Positions 41,639 to 51,769 of a DNA stretch of 64,000 nucleotides are shown here, piece by piece (within the stretch, counting starts at the first letter, position 1; each line of letters starts with the position of its first letter). The stretch is from Bacteroidaceae bacterium. Its GTDB lineage: Bacteria > Bacteroidota > Bacteroidia > Bacteroidales > Bacteroidaceae. Where the stretch lies: the NCBI GenBank assembly GCA_017619585.1, contig JAFZSA010000011.1:62001-126000 (forward strand), written 5' to 3'. The translations under genes and the position numbers were made by a program. A model generated the notes under the pieces. It saw nothing but the letters and a program-made list of their open reading frames with translations, did no database searches and was not told the DNA's origin.

Positions 41639-44440
41639 ATGCTAAAACATTATTACTTTTTACTAGCACTACTGCTGGTAACATCGAGTGTTTTTGCAGC
41701 GCCTATTACCAAGGAACAGGCCCAGAAAAAGGCTGCAGCCTTTGCCGTTCAGAAAGGTATGACGCTTAGTTCCAAACAAAGTTCTGTTCATAGAGCTCCC
41801 CGAGTGAAGGGACAGAACGACTCTCCCTATTACATCTTTGATATTGCGGCGGATGGCGGTTTCGTTATCGTATCCGGTGACGATCGCACAAGCAGCATTA
41901 TCGGTTACACAGAGAATGGCAATTATGACGAAAAGACACTGCCAGACAACATGAAGTCTTGGCTACAGATGATTGCCGATCGCATCTGCACACTGGGTGA
42001 CGCTGCGCCGCTTCCAGCCGCAACCCCCGCAACTACCTCACAGCATCGCGCACAAGGCGTTCCTACGGCTATGGCAGCTATCAGCCCGCTGATGTCCAGC
42101 ACATGGAACCAAGGAACTCCTTATTGGGACAACTGCCCCTACCGCAATGGCCAGCGCTGCTACACAGGTTGCACCGCAACAGCTTTTGCACAGGTGATGT
42201 ATTACTACCGTTGGCCTGAGGATGCCACAACCAGCGTCCCCGGATATACCGACGATGGTCTCACCTATAGCACACTCTCTAGCACAACATTCAATTGGAG
42301 CGCCATGAAGAACAGCTATAGCAATAGTGACAGCGGTACCACCAGCGGCAATGCCGTTGCCAAACTGATGCACTACATGGGTAAGGGCGCCCAGATGCAC
42401 TACACGCCATCAGGTTCGGGTGCCGCCTTCTCGAATGCCATCTATGCCCTCGAGAACTACTTCGGCTATCCAAACGATATATACGAAATCCACAAAGACG
42501 GTTATAGTAGCAGTGACTGGGTAAACGCTGTATACTCAGAACTGAGCAACGGTCGTCCCGTCCTGATTGAGGGTTATTCCGATGTCAACTGGGGTGGCGG
42601 ACATGCCTTCGTATGCGACGGTTATCGCACAGACGGATGCTTCCACATCAACTGGGGTTGGGGTGGATGGTGCGACGGCTACTTCAACCTGGACATTCTG
42701 AACCCTGACGACCATAGTGGCATGGGCGCAGCACCTGGCGGCGACGGTTACTACTGGCATGAAGGTGCTGTATTGAATGTACGTCGTCCAGGCATGCAAA
42801 GTAGTCTTACAACAACCGACCGCGGTGTGGCTACACTCTATCAGGATTCAAACTATGGAGGCTATGGCTTTGCCCTTCCCGAGGGTACCTTCACCCTTGC
42901 ACAACTCAGAGCCTATGGCATACAAGACAACGACGTATCATCACTCAAGGTACTTCCGGGTTACAAGGTAACACTCTACGACAACGACAACTTTAGCGGT
43001 TCATCTATCACCTTTACTTCTAACACAGAATTTGTGGGCGGTAACTGGAACGACAAGGCTACTTCAGTAAAGATCGAGCCTAACGGTGTAAGCGGCATCT
43101 CAGGCGTCTACAAGATTCAGAACCGCAACAGCGGAAAGTTCTTGGACCTGGACGGTAACAACACCGCTAACAACACGGCTATCGTTCAGTGGGACGATGA
43201 GAATCTGGAGGAATACCAGATGTGGCAATTAATTGAGGTTCAGTCTGGTGTCTATTCCATCCGCTCGGTAGCAGCTGGCGAAAAGGGTCTGGATGTGGCC
43301 CATGCCTATGTCGAGAGTGGTTCACAGGTGATCCTGTATCCCTACAACGGATATGCGCATCAGCAGTTCATCCTAGTGGACAAGGGTAACGACTATTACC
43401 AATTTGTGGCACGCCACTGTGGCAAGGTTGTGGAGATACCTGGTTCATCCTATACCTCAGGCACATGGGTGAAGACTTGGGATAATAACGGTTCTTCAAC
43501 TCAGCAGTGGAAGATTATCCCCGTATCCGGCGAGATTGGGAACGTACCCGCAGCTACCTTCTATGAGGATATCTATTATGGCGGCTATGCCGTTCAGCTT
43601 CCAGAAGGAATCTACACACAGGCACAGCTACAGGCTCACGGCATCGTTAATGACGATATTTCGTCTCTGAAAGTTCTGCCCGGCTATAAAGTAACGGTAT
43701 ATGACGGATCTGCCTTCAATGGGGATAGCAGAATATTTACCGAGGATTGCAACTGGGTAGGCGGTGACTGGAACGACTGCATCAGCTCTATCAAGATAGA
43801 GGCCTATGGCGTAAATGTGGATATTACCGACAATGGCGGAACCTACGAGGTATCTCACACGCCTGTGAACAACAACGAGTCTGGTGCCAAGCTGTTCGAC
43901 AACACTTCCAGCACCAAGTATTGCACATTCATCAATGCATCCGATGACGTGACAATGACCTACCACTCTACACAGAGTGCCCGTCTAACCAGCTACACCA
44001 TTACGTCTGCTAATGACTTTGACGGTCGCGACCCCAAGAACTGGCGTCTTGAAGGCTCAACCAACGGAACAAACTGGGAAACTATCGATACTCGCAGCGA
44101 CCAATCTTTCAGCTCGCGCTTCCAGAAGAAGACCTACGATGTTACAACATCCAAGGAATACAGCCACTATCGTCTCGTCGTAACTGATCGCAAGACGGCT
44201 TCCTCTACTGTCTTCCAGATTGCCGAGATTGAGCTCTTCGGTTATGTTGCCCAGAGTCCTACTGCATTCGCCAACCAGAATGTCACTGCTATTAAGGACG
44301 TTCCCGCAACCGATGCTGATACCGACAAGTTTAACATCTATACGTTAAACGGCTCATTGGTTAAGAGAAATGCTCGCAGCACCGAAGGCTTGCCAAGCGG
44401 CATTTACATGGTCAACCGCAAGAAGGTTGTAATACGATAA
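41639..44440 (+). CDS. Secreted C10 cysteine protease with crystallin, ricin and F5/8C modules
   Basis: 933 residues. Signal peptide (1-20), C10 inhibitory propeptide (about 21-125, ITKEQAQKKAAAF ... FVIVSGDD), streptopain-like catalytic domain with Cys178 (YTGCTATAFAQ), His322 (GGGHAFVCDGY) and Asn338/Trp (HINWGWGG). Then beta/gamma-crystallin-like domain 1 (about 396-480), a ricin-type beta-trefoil (about 488-631), crystallin-like domain 2 (about 640-723), an F5/8-type C/discoidin domain (about 728-869) and the T9SS-like C-terminal domain (about 896-933). It should degrade proteins outside the cell, with the extra modules binding glycans or surfaces. The combination is unusual for C10. Confidence 0.92.
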   Translation: MLKHYYFLLALLLVTSSVFAAPITKEQAQKKAAAFAVQKGMTLSSKQSSVHRAPRVKGQNDSPYYIFDIAADGGFVIVSGDDRTSSIIGYTENGNYDEKTLPDNMKSWLQMIADRICTLGDAAPLPAATPATTSQHRAQGVPTAMAAISPLMSSTWNQGTPYWDNCPYRNGQRCYTGCTATAFAQVMYYYRWPEDATTSVPGYTDDGLTYSTLSSTTFNWSAMKNSYSNSDSGTTSGNAVAKLMHYMGKGAQMHYTPSGSGAAFSNAIYALENYFGYPNDIYEIHKDGYSSSDWVNAVYSELSNGRPVLIEGYSDVNWGGGHAFVCDGYRTDGCFHINWGWGGWCDGYFNLDILNPDDHSGMGAAPGGDGYYWHEGAVLNVRRPGMQSSLTTTDRGVATLYQDSNYGGYGFALPEGTFTLAQLRAYGIQDNDVSSLKVLPGYKVTLYDNDNFSGSSITFTSNTEFVGGNWNDKATSVKIEPNGVSGISGVYKIQNRNSGKFLDLDGNNTANNTAIVQWDDENLEEYQMWQLIEVQSGVYSIRSVAAGEKGLDVAHAYVESGSQVILYPYNGYAHQQFILVDKGNDYYQFVARHCGKVVEIPGSSYTSGTWVKTWDNNGSSTQQWKIIPVSGEIGNVPAATFYEDIYYGGYAVQLPEGIYTQAQLQAHGIVNDDISSLKVLPGYKVTVYDGSAFNGDSRIFTEDCNWVGGDWNDCISSIKIEAYGVNVDITDNGGTYEVSHTPVNNNESGAKLFDNTSSTKYCTFINASDDVTMTYHSTQSARLTSYTITSANDFDGRDPKNWRLEGSTNGTNWETIDTRSDQSFSSRFQKKTYDVTTSKEYSHYRLVVTDRKTASSTVFQIAEIELFGYVAQSPTAFANQNVTAIKDVPATDADTDKFNIYTLNGSLVKRNARSTEGLPSGIYMVNRKKVVIR

Positions 44441-44451
44441 CGTTTTAAGAT

Positions 44452-44492
44452 AAAAAAGTTAGGGGCACTTCTGAATGAAATGCCCCTAACAT
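44452..44492. terminator. Bidirectional terminator between C10 protease and gapA
   Basis: GTTAGGGGCA (44458-44467) and TGCCCCTAAC (44481-44490), perfect 10-bp stem; six A at 44452-44457 serve as a T-run for gapA on the minus strand. Confidence 0.88.
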
Positions 44493-44514
44493 TATATATA
44501 TACTTATACTAAGA

Positions 44515-45540
44515 TTAGATCTCAGAGAAGTACTTGATGGTACGAACCATCTGAGAAGTGTAGCTGTTCTCGTTGTCATACCAAGAAACAACCTGTACCT
44601 GATATGTATCGTCGTCGATCTTGCTAACCATTGTCTGAGTAGCATCGAACAGAGAACCGAACTTCATACCGATGATATCGCTAGATACGATCTGATCCTC
44701 AGTGTAACCGAAAGACTCAGTCTGAGCAGCCTTCATAGCAGCGTTGATACCCTCAACAGTTACGTCCTTACCCTTAACTACAGCAACGAGGATAGTTGTA
44801 GAACCTGTAGGAGTGGGAACGCGCTGAGCAGAACCGATCAGCTTACCGTTCAACTCGGGAATTACGAGACCGATAGCCTTAGCAGCACCTGTTGAGTTGG
44901 GAACGATGTTGCAAGCACCGGCACGGCTACGACGGAGGTCACCCTTGCGCTGAGGACCGTCGAGAATCATCTGGTCGCCAGTGTAAGCGTGGATAGTGCT
45001 CATGATACCGCTAGCGATGGGAGCGTATGCGTTCAGAGCAGCAGCCATAGGAGCCAAGCAGTTAGTTGTACAAGAAGCAGCAGAGATAACCTTGTCATCA
45101 GCTGTCAGAGTCTTGTGGTTTACGTTGTAAACGATAGTAGGCAGATCGTTACCAGCGGGAGCAGAGATAACAACCTTCTTAGCACCAGCTACGAGGTGAG
45201 CAGAAGCCTTCTCCTTAGATGTATAGAAACCTGTGCACTCCAAAACAACGTCTACGTTGTTTGCAGCCCAAGGACACTTTGTAGCATCAGCTTCCTTAGA
45301 GATCTTAATCTCCTTGCCGTCTACGATGATAGAATCATCAGTAGCCTCTACAGTGTGCTTACCCTCGCCGAACTTGCCAGCGAAACCACCCTGAGCAGTA
45401 TCATACTTCAAAAGGTGAGCCAACATCTTGGGGCTAGTCAAATCGTTGATAGCAACTACTTCATAACCCTCTGCCTCAAACATCTGACGGAAAGCCAGAC
45501 GACCGATACGGCCGAAACCGTTAATAGCAACTTTTGTCAT
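44515..45540 (-). CDS. gapA: Glyceraldehyde-3-phosphate dehydrogenase
   Basis: Glycolytic NAD-dependent GAPDH. 341 residues. Rossmann motif INGFGRIGR at 6-14, catalytic [12 protein letters not shown] with Cys157, and [14 protein letters not shown] at the C-terminus. Codon use is strongly biased to C- and T-ending codons (visible as GTTA-rich stretches), fitting high expression. Monocistronic. Confidence 0.98.
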   Translation of the reverse strand: MTKVAINGFGRIGRLAFRQMFEAEGYEVVAINDLTSPKMLAHLLKYDTAQGGFAGKFGEGKHTVEATDDSIIVDGKEIKISKEADATKCPWAANNVDVVLECTGFYTSKEKASAHLVAGAKKVVISAPAGNDLPTIVYNVNHKTLTADDKVISAASCTTNCLAPMAAALNAYAPIASGIMSTIHAYTGDQMILDGPQRKGDLRRSRAGACNIVPNSTGAAKAIGLVIPELNGKLIGSAQRVPTPTGSTTILVAVVKGKDVTVEGINAAMKAAQTESFGYTEDQIVSSDIIGMKFGSLFDATQTMVSKIDDDTYQVQVVSWYDNENSYTSQMVRTIKYFSEI

Positions 45541-45703
45541 TTTTGTTAAATTTAAAATTGATTTATAGTAAAACTAATATTCGTTGGTTTGTTATCCGCA
45601 ATTACAGTAATGAGCCGACTTACACGCCACAACAATAAAGGCCAAAAGCGTAATTATAGATACGTAAATAACTCTTTTCATTACTTTTTCTTGAAATTCG
45701 GTG

Positions 45704-45711
45704 CAAAATTA
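45704..45711 (-). promoter_or_regulatory. Probable -7 box for gapA
   Basis: TAATTTTG on the minus strand, giving a leader of about 155 nt (45541-45703), unusually long for this window. The -33 match is poor. Confidence 0.4.
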
Positions 45712-45761
45712 CAATTTTCTTTTTAATTTAGCACCCGAAAACCAATAAATTTTCAAGTTTT

Positions 45762-46187
45762 ATGTCATTTATTCAAGATTTCAAGGCCTTTGCACTTAAA
45801 GGCAATGTTGTAGACATGGCAGTCGGTGTTATCATCGGCGGTGCTTTTGGTAAGATTGTAACCAGTATTGTAAACAACATCATTATGCCTCCTATTGGTG
45901 TCCTTACAGGCGGTGTGGATTTCACAGACCTGAAGGTTACCCTGAAGGATGCTGTTGTTGAAGGAGAAAATGTGGTTTCCGAAGCAGTTACCCTGAACTA
46001 TGGCCAGTTCATTCAGGACGTAGTAGATTTCCTGATTATTGCCTTCTGTATCTTCTTGATGATTAAGGGAATTGCCAAGCTGTCCCGCAAGAAGGAAGAG
46101 GCTCCTGCAGAACCAGCTCCAGAGCCAGAACCTAGTGCAGAGGAGAAGCTGCTCACAGAAATCCGCGATTTGCTCAAAAATAAATAA
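45762..46187 (+). CDS. mscL: Large-conductance mechanosensitive channel
   Basis: Pentameric pore that opens on membrane tension and releases solutes under osmotic downshock. 141 residues: amphipathic N-terminus [21 protein letters not shown] with TM1, a periplasmic loop, TM2 ([16 protein letters not shown]) and the charged C-terminal bundle ([15 protein letters not shown]...). Followed 13 bp later by the GH76-like gene. Confidence 0.97.
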   Translation: MSFIQDFKAFALKGNVVDMAVGVIIGGAFGKIVTSIVNNIIMPPIGVLTGGVDFTDLKVTLKDAVVEGENVVSEAVTLNYGQFIQDVVDFLIIAFCIFLMIKGIAKLSRKKEEAPAEPAPEPEPSAEEKLLTEIRDLLKNK

Positions 46188-46200
46188 CCAACCATATTTG

Positions 46201-47574
46201 ATGAAGAAATTATTAACCATACTAGCCCTGCTGACCATTACATCGGCAGGGCTTGCTCAAGGTGAGTCCACACTTTACAGAACCATTAAGGAGAATTACG
46301 AAACGAAGGCAGATTCTATGACCAGAGCCTTCATAGAGTCTTTCATGATAAAAGAAAAAGGCGTCTTCAACGACAAGTATCAGACTTATGCCTTCAATGC
46401 CTACTGGACACAGGCACACGCGATAGACGTTGTAGTGTACAGCTACGAACGTCATAAGCAAGATGACAACAAGACCCTGGCCAACGAATTCCTCAAATAC
46501 ATCAGGCTTTGGTACAAGAACAAGGCCAACAACTATGCCGTAACAGCAGCCAGTTCCTCTACTACACCCAATACCAGCACTGGCTACAAGATGTTCGAGA
46601 ACCCCTTTACCGATGATATGTGCTGGATTACCCTTACCCTTCTGCATATCGGCGAGGCAACGGGCACTGCCGCCTACTCTACCATTGCCAGACAAATATT
46701 CGACAATTACATCATCAAGCGTGCCAACGAGGATGAAGAGACTGGTGGACTGTGGCTTCCTTGGAATACAGATGCCGGTAGCGGACCTAATGCCTGTACA
46801 CAGTCACCTGCCACGCTGATTGCAGCCAAACTTTATCAGAAATACGGCACAGAAAAGTATTTGGATTATGCAAAGAAACTCTACACCTATACCAACAAGA
46901 AAATTGTAAAGGCCGACTATCGCGTAGAGGAGCCTCCCCTGACCTACACTCAAGGCACATTTGCCGAGGCCTGTCGCATACTCTATCACGTAACTGACGA
47001 ATCAGCCACTACCAAGGGCAAATACAAGAACTTTGCCTACCAGTACCTCAACTACGCCTTCACCAGCACACGATGCACTAGCGGCAGCAATATCCTGCGT
47101 GACGAGGGTTCAAGCGGTGACCAGAGCATATTCAAGGCTGTGCTGATTCCCTATGCAGTAAACTTTGTTTTGGATACAGAAATGACAACACAATACCGCA
47201 AGAACATTGCGGATTATATTCAGAAGAACGCAGCGGAAATGTATTCCCACCTCAACTGGGACCGCTACCCTATTGTATTCTGTAATTTCAACTGGAAGAC
47301 CCCTTGGACGGGAGAAGACAAAGACGCATCTATGGGCGCCATGTGCAGCGGTGCCTCGCTGTTGGAGAATACTGCCCGTATGCAGAAAGCTATCATTGAG
47401 AACTATCAGGATTATCAGGATGGCATAGAAACTATTCCTACAGCAGAAGAGCCCAAGAACATCTATGCTGTCTATACCTTGGACGGGCGTATGGTTCGTG
47501 CCCCATGGCAGGGAGCAGAAGGCCTACCCAAGGGAATGTATGTGATAAACAGACGTAAGGTTCTTATTAAATAA
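46201..47574 (+). CDS. GH76-like secreted glycosidase (putative alpha-1,6-mannanase)
   Basis: Start at ATG 46201 (MKKLLTILALLT), which yields a signal peptide ending GLAQ; 457 residues. The alpha/alpha barrel shows GH76 traits: YWTQAHAIDVV, the catalytic acid pair Asp138-Asp139 in NPFTDDMCWITL, and GGLWLPWN where standard GH76 has GG-x-WW, so it is a divergent member. A C-terminal T9SS-like module (IYAVYTLDGRMV ... GLPKGMYVINRRKV) is present. The window also holds a probable GH92 mannosidase end at the right edge. Its stop is 3 bp from that of the convergent M6 gene. Confidence 0.7.
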   Translation: MKKLLTILALLTITSAGLAQGESTLYRTIKENYETKADSMTRAFIESFMIKEKGVFNDKYQTYAFNAYWTQAHAIDVVVYSYERHKQDDNKTLANEFLKYIRLWYKNKANNYAVTAASSSTTPNTSTGYKMFENPFTDDMCWITLTLLHIGEATGTAAYSTIARQIFDNYIIKRANEDEETGGLWLPWNTDAGSGPNACTQSPATLIAAKLYQKYGTEKYLDYAKKLYTYTNKKIVKADYRVEEPPLTYTQGTFAEACRILYHVTDESATTKGKYKNFAYQYLNYAFTSTRCTSGSNILRDEGSSGDQSIFKAVLIPYAVNFVLDTEMTTQYRKNIADYIQKNAAEMYSHLNWDRYPIVFCNFNWKTPWTGEDKDASMGAMCSGASLLENTARMQKAIIENYQDYQDGIETIPTAEEPKNIYAVYTLDGRMVRAPWQGAEGLPKGMYVINRRKVLIK

Positions 47575-47577
47575 GGT

Positions 47578-49470
47578 TCAGAAAGGAACCAACACCTTAG
47601 TTCCATTAAGGATGTAAATGCCCCTTGCGGGATGGGACACTCTCCTGCCCTGCAAATCATAGAGTTCAGAAATGATGCCGGCATTTACATCCTTAATGCG
47701 TGTAATATCCGTAAGCTCTACGTCCACCGTATTGCTCCACTCTCCGAAGATATCGCCCAATACAGCCCTTACCTTATACGAATAGCTGCCTCCGCATTCC
47801 AAATCCTTAAAGACGTAACACACATCCTCTGTATCATAGACCTGCCCCTGTAACATCACCTGATAATAGTCGGCATACTCCACAGCGGTCCACTTGGCAG
47901 TAAAGCCCGTATCAGTAACATTGTCTGGTTCCAAAGCCGTTGGCGTTCCCACAAACGAGCCGCCATCATAGGTAAAGCCTATCAGGCCGTCCTGTTCCGT
48001 AATATCCGTAACGGGATGCCCCATCAGGTTTCTGCCCATCACACTGTGATACAGTGTAGCCGCTGGTACAGAGGTATCCGTCAGCATTGTATTACCCGTT
48101 GTGCCCGGATAGGGATCTCCTGCAAAATCCGCCAGCGTAAGACTGTTGTCTGCAGGAATGATTGTCAGACGTGGATGTCCGTTCACGGCATTTACCCTAT
48201 TCCCCTTCCACGCTTCTGCGTCATAGTCAACATGCAGCACCAGCATCCCATGTCCGGGCAGATATGTATCCCACAAAGTGTTCTGGCGATTCTCTAACAG
48301 ATAGTATTCATCCCAATGACTGTCATTATATAGAATATATGCCCTGGAAGAATCAGACAAGGCCGGCATATCCGCAACCACACAAGGGTCTGTCAGATTC
48401 TCTGGTTTCAACCACCCGCAGTACATACGCTCGTAACTTGTATATCCCGTTGGAGTTGTCCCATTATAATCCTCACCGCCATACGCCCCTTGGTCCATCA
48501 CGCTCCACAGACTCATGCCAAAGTTCTTTCCGTCCGTCAGATCCGTATCATACAAATCAGGCAAGCCCAGACAATGACTGAACTCATGACAAGCCGTGCC
48601 TATCCCATCCAGGTTCGTTCCAACGGAATCCCTTAACTCCGAGGAGCACGCATACGTATCAACCCACACTCCGTCCTTCTGCAGCATCCCTTCCCCGTCT
48701 CCATACCCACAGGCAGAAGAGAGCCTCCACTCGTGCGGCCAGAGACAGGAAGGCATACCCGGGGCTTGCGCCTCGCTGTATCCGGCGTACAGTACAACAA
48801 CCTGGTCTGCAAAACCGTCATTGTCCCAGTCATAATCTGCATAGTTTACCCAAGGATCTGCCAAGGCTATTGCCTCAGCTATCATCTCGGCAGGATGCTG
48901 GTCGCGTCCTCCCACCTCATCTATATTACTGCCATAATATGACATTTCCTTGCTTACGGTAACAGGCCCTACAACATCAAAAGTCAGATTAAAGGTCTTG
49001 TAGCTCTGATTCAGAAAGTAATCATGTACAGACCCGCTCATGCCAAAGTTTGCATACCCTTCCTTGTTGAAGAAGTTGTTGTATTCCTCTTTTCCGTAAA
49101 GCATTTCCCTGCCAGGGAAGTTTACCAGTATCACCAATCCTTTTCTGTCACCCGTAAAAAGACTGGCATTCACTGCAGACGGTGCCTTGGCAGCAAGGTT
49201 CCTACGCCTCAGTCCCCTCTCCCTGATACTCTCCTGCCATCTGCTTTGTAACTTTTGGCTACTCACCTCCTGCACTTCCCCCTTATCAGTAAGGCAGAAA
49301 GTGCGCCCGTCCTCCGTTATATAAAAATGGAGGTTCTCGTCGCCACAGAATGTAGCTGTCACCTTAGAGCCGTCAGCCAACGTCAAAGTCGTTTTCTGAC
49401 GTTTAGCCGGTACCGCTCCTACATGAAGGGATAAGAGAAATGCCAACAAGGCCAAAAGGACTTTCCTCAT
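47578..49470 (-). CDS. Secreted M6-family metalloprotease (1)
   Basis: 630 residues. Signal peptide (1-19), a propeptide-like region with LADGSKVTATFCGDENLHF, catalytic domain with zinc site H295-E-F-S-H299 followed by CLGLPDLYD, a fibronectin-III-like domain (about 510-600; TALEPDNVTDTGFTAKW), and a short T9SS-like C-terminal module (ISELYDLQGRRV ... ARGIYILNGTKV). Immune-inhibitor-A-type protease expected outside the cell. Lies 6 bp downstream of the second M6 gene on the same strand: a tandem paralogue. Confidence 0.93.
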   Translation of the reverse strand: MRKVLLALLAFLLSLHVGAVPAKRQKTTLTLADGSKVTATFCGDENLHFYITEDGRTFCLTDKGEVQEVSSQKLQSRWQESIRERGLRRRNLAAKAPSAVNASLFTGDRKGLVILVNFPGREMLYGKEEYNNFFNKEGYANFGMSGSVHDYFLNQSYKTFNLTFDVVGPVTVSKEMSYYGSNIDEVGGRDQHPAEMIAEAIALADPWVNYADYDWDNDGFADQVVVLYAGYSEAQAPGMPSCLWPHEWRLSSACGYGDGEGMLQKDGVWVDTYACSSELRDSVGTNLDGIGTACHEFSHCLGLPDLYDTDLTDGKNFGMSLWSVMDQGAYGGEDYNGTTPTGYTSYERMYCGWLKPENLTDPCVVADMPALSDSSRAYILYNDSHWDEYYLLENRQNTLWDTYLPGHGMLVLHVDYDAEAWKGNRVNAVNGHPRLTIIPADNSLTLADFAGDPYPGTTGNTMLTDTSVPAATLYHSVMGRNLMGHPVTDITEQDGLIGFTYDGGSFVGTPTALEPDNVTDTGFTAKWTAVEYADYYQVMLQGQVYDTEDVCYVFKDLECGGSYSYKVRAVLGDIFGEWSNTVDVELTDITRIKDVNAGIISELYDLQGRRVSHPARGIYILNGTKVLVPF

Positions 49471-49476
49471 GAAAGA

Positions 49477-51480
49477 CTATTTTCTGATTAAAGCCTTTCT
49501 GGCCAATCCGTTCCTGAACTTTATAACATAAATGCCATCAGGTATGCCCTGCAGGTCTATCTGGCTTGCCTTGCATTCCTTCAGCACAATACCGTTCATG
49601 TCACAGACCTTTACTGTCTCTGCAGTCTCGGCAAGGTTATCCGATAATCCGTCCACAAAGTCTGCCGGACAGAGCCACATAACATCCGTCCATTCACTGT
49701 TGCGGTATCTGTCTGATATAGCCTGAATACTGAAGCCGTAGGTTTTCCTGGGCTCCAGTCCTTTTACATTATAACTGAAAAGGCTAATACTGTCTGATTG
49801 CATTACCAATTGCCCCAGCTCGTCCGTTACCTTTATATTATAGGCCTCAGCCCCCTCCACAGATTCCCACTTAAGGGTTAACTCCGCCTCCGTTGCATCT
49901 ATAGGAGTCAGATCCTGCACTTTAGGCAATATTCCCAAGGGGCTGTATTTCAGCACTATCAATCCATCCTTCGTTTCCTCAATGTCATAGACAGGCTTAC
50001 CCATATACCCACCCGTAAAGACCACGCTTGAAGGTGTAGAACTATCCGTCAGCTCATGATTTCCCGTTGTACCCGGGTACAGATTGCCCTGCAGGCTCTG
50101 CTTCCATTCCTCAGATGTTATACCGGGGGTATTACCACCAAGCAGACTATTATTTGCAGGAATGATTGTCAGGCACTGGTGTTTTGTGTCCGTATTAACC
50201 CTATTGCTTATCCACGTGGTACGGTCATAGTCAACGTGGGTCACCATCAGCCCGTGGCCCCTTGTATGACACACCCTGTCCCATCCGTAATCCTGACGGT
50301 TCTCCAGCACATAGTATTCGTTAGGGCTCTTATCATTTACTATCTTGTAGCCGTGTCCGCCCTTGGCAAAACAGGGAATGCGCAGTGTACAGGGCTCTTT
50401 CAGTTCCTCCAGTATCTGCCACTTCATAAAGTCGCGTTCATAGGCCGTATACCCCACAGGAGTACAACCATTGGCGTAATATTGGCCATAATCCATCAGA
50501 GACCAGAAATCCATTCCGAAGGCTACGTTGTTGGTATCATAGAAATCCGGCAAGCCCAGGGCATGACTGAACTCGTGGCAGAAAACGCCAATGCCATCAG
50601 GAGCCGTTGATGTTATCACGTTACCTGAGGCTCCCGTAGGTCGTAACTCACAAGTGGAACTGCAACCGGCAAAATACACATTCCCTATCCTGTAAGACGA
50701 GGGGCGCTCCTGAGGCCAGATTGTATTCTTGTCGCCATAGGAATTGGTATAGTTCTGTCCCAAACCGGCATAGAGCAGGAATACCATGTCCACCTTACCG
50801 TCCCCGTTATTGTCAAGCTCGCTCCAGTCCTTCTTTGCCATACAGGCCTTCTGCAGACTTTCAGAGACAAACTCATCATACTTTACATCCTTTACAGACC
50901 CGTTATCCTTTCCGTAATATGCATAGCCATTGTCCAACGTCACAGGACCTACCACATCAAAGACAGGGATAAACTGCCCATTGCTTTGATCCCGGAAGTA
51001 CTCACTGACGGCTCCTGAACTGCCATGTCCCGTATAAGGCGATACGCCTGGCATTCCATTACAGTAACGCTGATAATATGTATTTACCGATGCTGAGTCC
51101 GAAGCCACCGTGAAAGCTCTGTCCTGAAACTGAACCAGCAGCACAGCCACATGCTTAGTACCCATCTGACCCAGCAATGCAGATTCCAGCGTTCCTATCT
51201 TGCGCCTTACCTTTCTCCTGGCAACCTGGGGGGCTTGCAGAGCCAGGTACTCATCGCGGTTATAGGGTGTCAGGCAGAAACCGCTGTCCGTCAGCTCCAC
51301 AACCTTCCCCTCATCAGTCAGGAAATAAGAGAGGTGCTCATCGCCATAACTGGTCAGAACAGTCCGGCTTCCGTCTGCCAATGTAGCCACGAATCTTCTA
51401 TGCTCCACAGGAATGGCAAATAGCGCCGAAAACGTCAGCACACAAAATATAAAAGTCAGCAGATATCTCTTTCCCAACAT
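49477..51480 (-). CDS. Secreted M6-family metalloprotease (2)
   Basis: Start at ATG 51480 (MLGKRYLLTFIFC), which creates the signal peptide; 667 residues. Same plan as its neighbour: N-terminal LADGSRTVLTSYGDEHLSYF, zinc site H302-E-F-S-H306 with ALGLPDFYD, a fibronectin-III-like domain, and the C-terminal module (VKVCDMNGIVLKE ... GIPDGIYVIKF). Probably co-transcribed with the first M6 gene. The two share layout but many positions differ, so the duplication is old. Confidence 0.93.
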   Translation of the reverse strand: MLGKRYLLTFIFCVLTFSALFAIPVEHRRFVATLADGSRTVLTSYGDEHLSYFLTDEGKVVELTDSGFCLTPYNRDEYLALQAPQVARRKVRRKIGTLESALLGQMGTKHVAVLLVQFQDRAFTVASDSASVNTYYQRYCNGMPGVSPYTGHGSSGAVSEYFRDQSNGQFIPVFDVVGPVTLDNGYAYYGKDNGSVKDVKYDEFVSESLQKACMAKKDWSELDNNGDGKVDMVFLLYAGLGQNYTNSYGDKNTIWPQERPSSYRIGNVYFAGCSSTCELRPTGASGNVITSTAPDGIGVFCHEFSHALGLPDFYDTNNVAFGMDFWSLMDYGQYYANGCTPVGYTAYERDFMKWQILEELKEPCTLRIPCFAKGGHGYKIVNDKSPNEYYVLENRQDYGWDRVCHTRGHGLMVTHVDYDRTTWISNRVNTDTKHQCLTIIPANNSLLGGNTPGITSEEWKQSLQGNLYPGTTGNHELTDSSTPSSVVFTGGYMGKPVYDIEETKDGLIVLKYSPLGILPKVQDLTPIDATEAELTLKWESVEGAEAYNIKVTDELGQLVMQSDSISLFSYNVKGLEPRKTYGFSIQAISDRYRNSEWTDVMWLCPADFVDGLSDNLAETAETVKVCDMNGIVLKECKASQIDLQGIPDGIYVIKFRNGLARKALIRK

Positions 51481-51503
51481 TGTTTCTACGTATATTCTGC
51501 TGA

Positions 51504-51511
51504 CAAAATTA
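51504..51511 (-). promoter_or_regulatory. Probable -7 box for the M6 pair
   Basis: TAATTTTG on the minus strand, 23 bp before ATG 51480; no good -33 box. Confidence 0.35.
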
Positions 51512-51550
51512 CAATATTTTTTCAGAATTATGTAAAAAAGGCTGTTCAAA

Positions 51551-51582
51551 TTTGCCTGTTTCAGAAAAAAACTCTAATTTTG
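51551..51582 (+). promoter_or_regulatory. Promoter of tRNA-Ala
   Basis: TTTG (51551-51554), 20-bp spacer, TAATTTTG (51575-51582): full consensus, 19 bp before the mature 5' end. Confidence 0.85.
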
Positions 51583-51601
51583 CACTCGCAAAACAAAGCA
51601 A

Positions 51602-51675
<74 letters not shown>

Positions 51676-51687
51676 CAAAACAAGAGT

Positions 51688-51728
51688 AAGAGGTTTGTCT
51701 TTCAGAATAAGATGAATCTCTTTTTTTG
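51688..51728 (+). terminator. Terminator of tRNA-Ala
   Basis: AAGAGGTTTGTCTT (51688-51701) pairs with AAGATGAATCTCTT (51709-51722), 14 bp with three G-T pairs, followed by five more T and G. Confidence 0.85.
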
Positions 51729-51769
51729 TTTTATAACATTGGCAAATAACCCAAAACTACATAAACACT

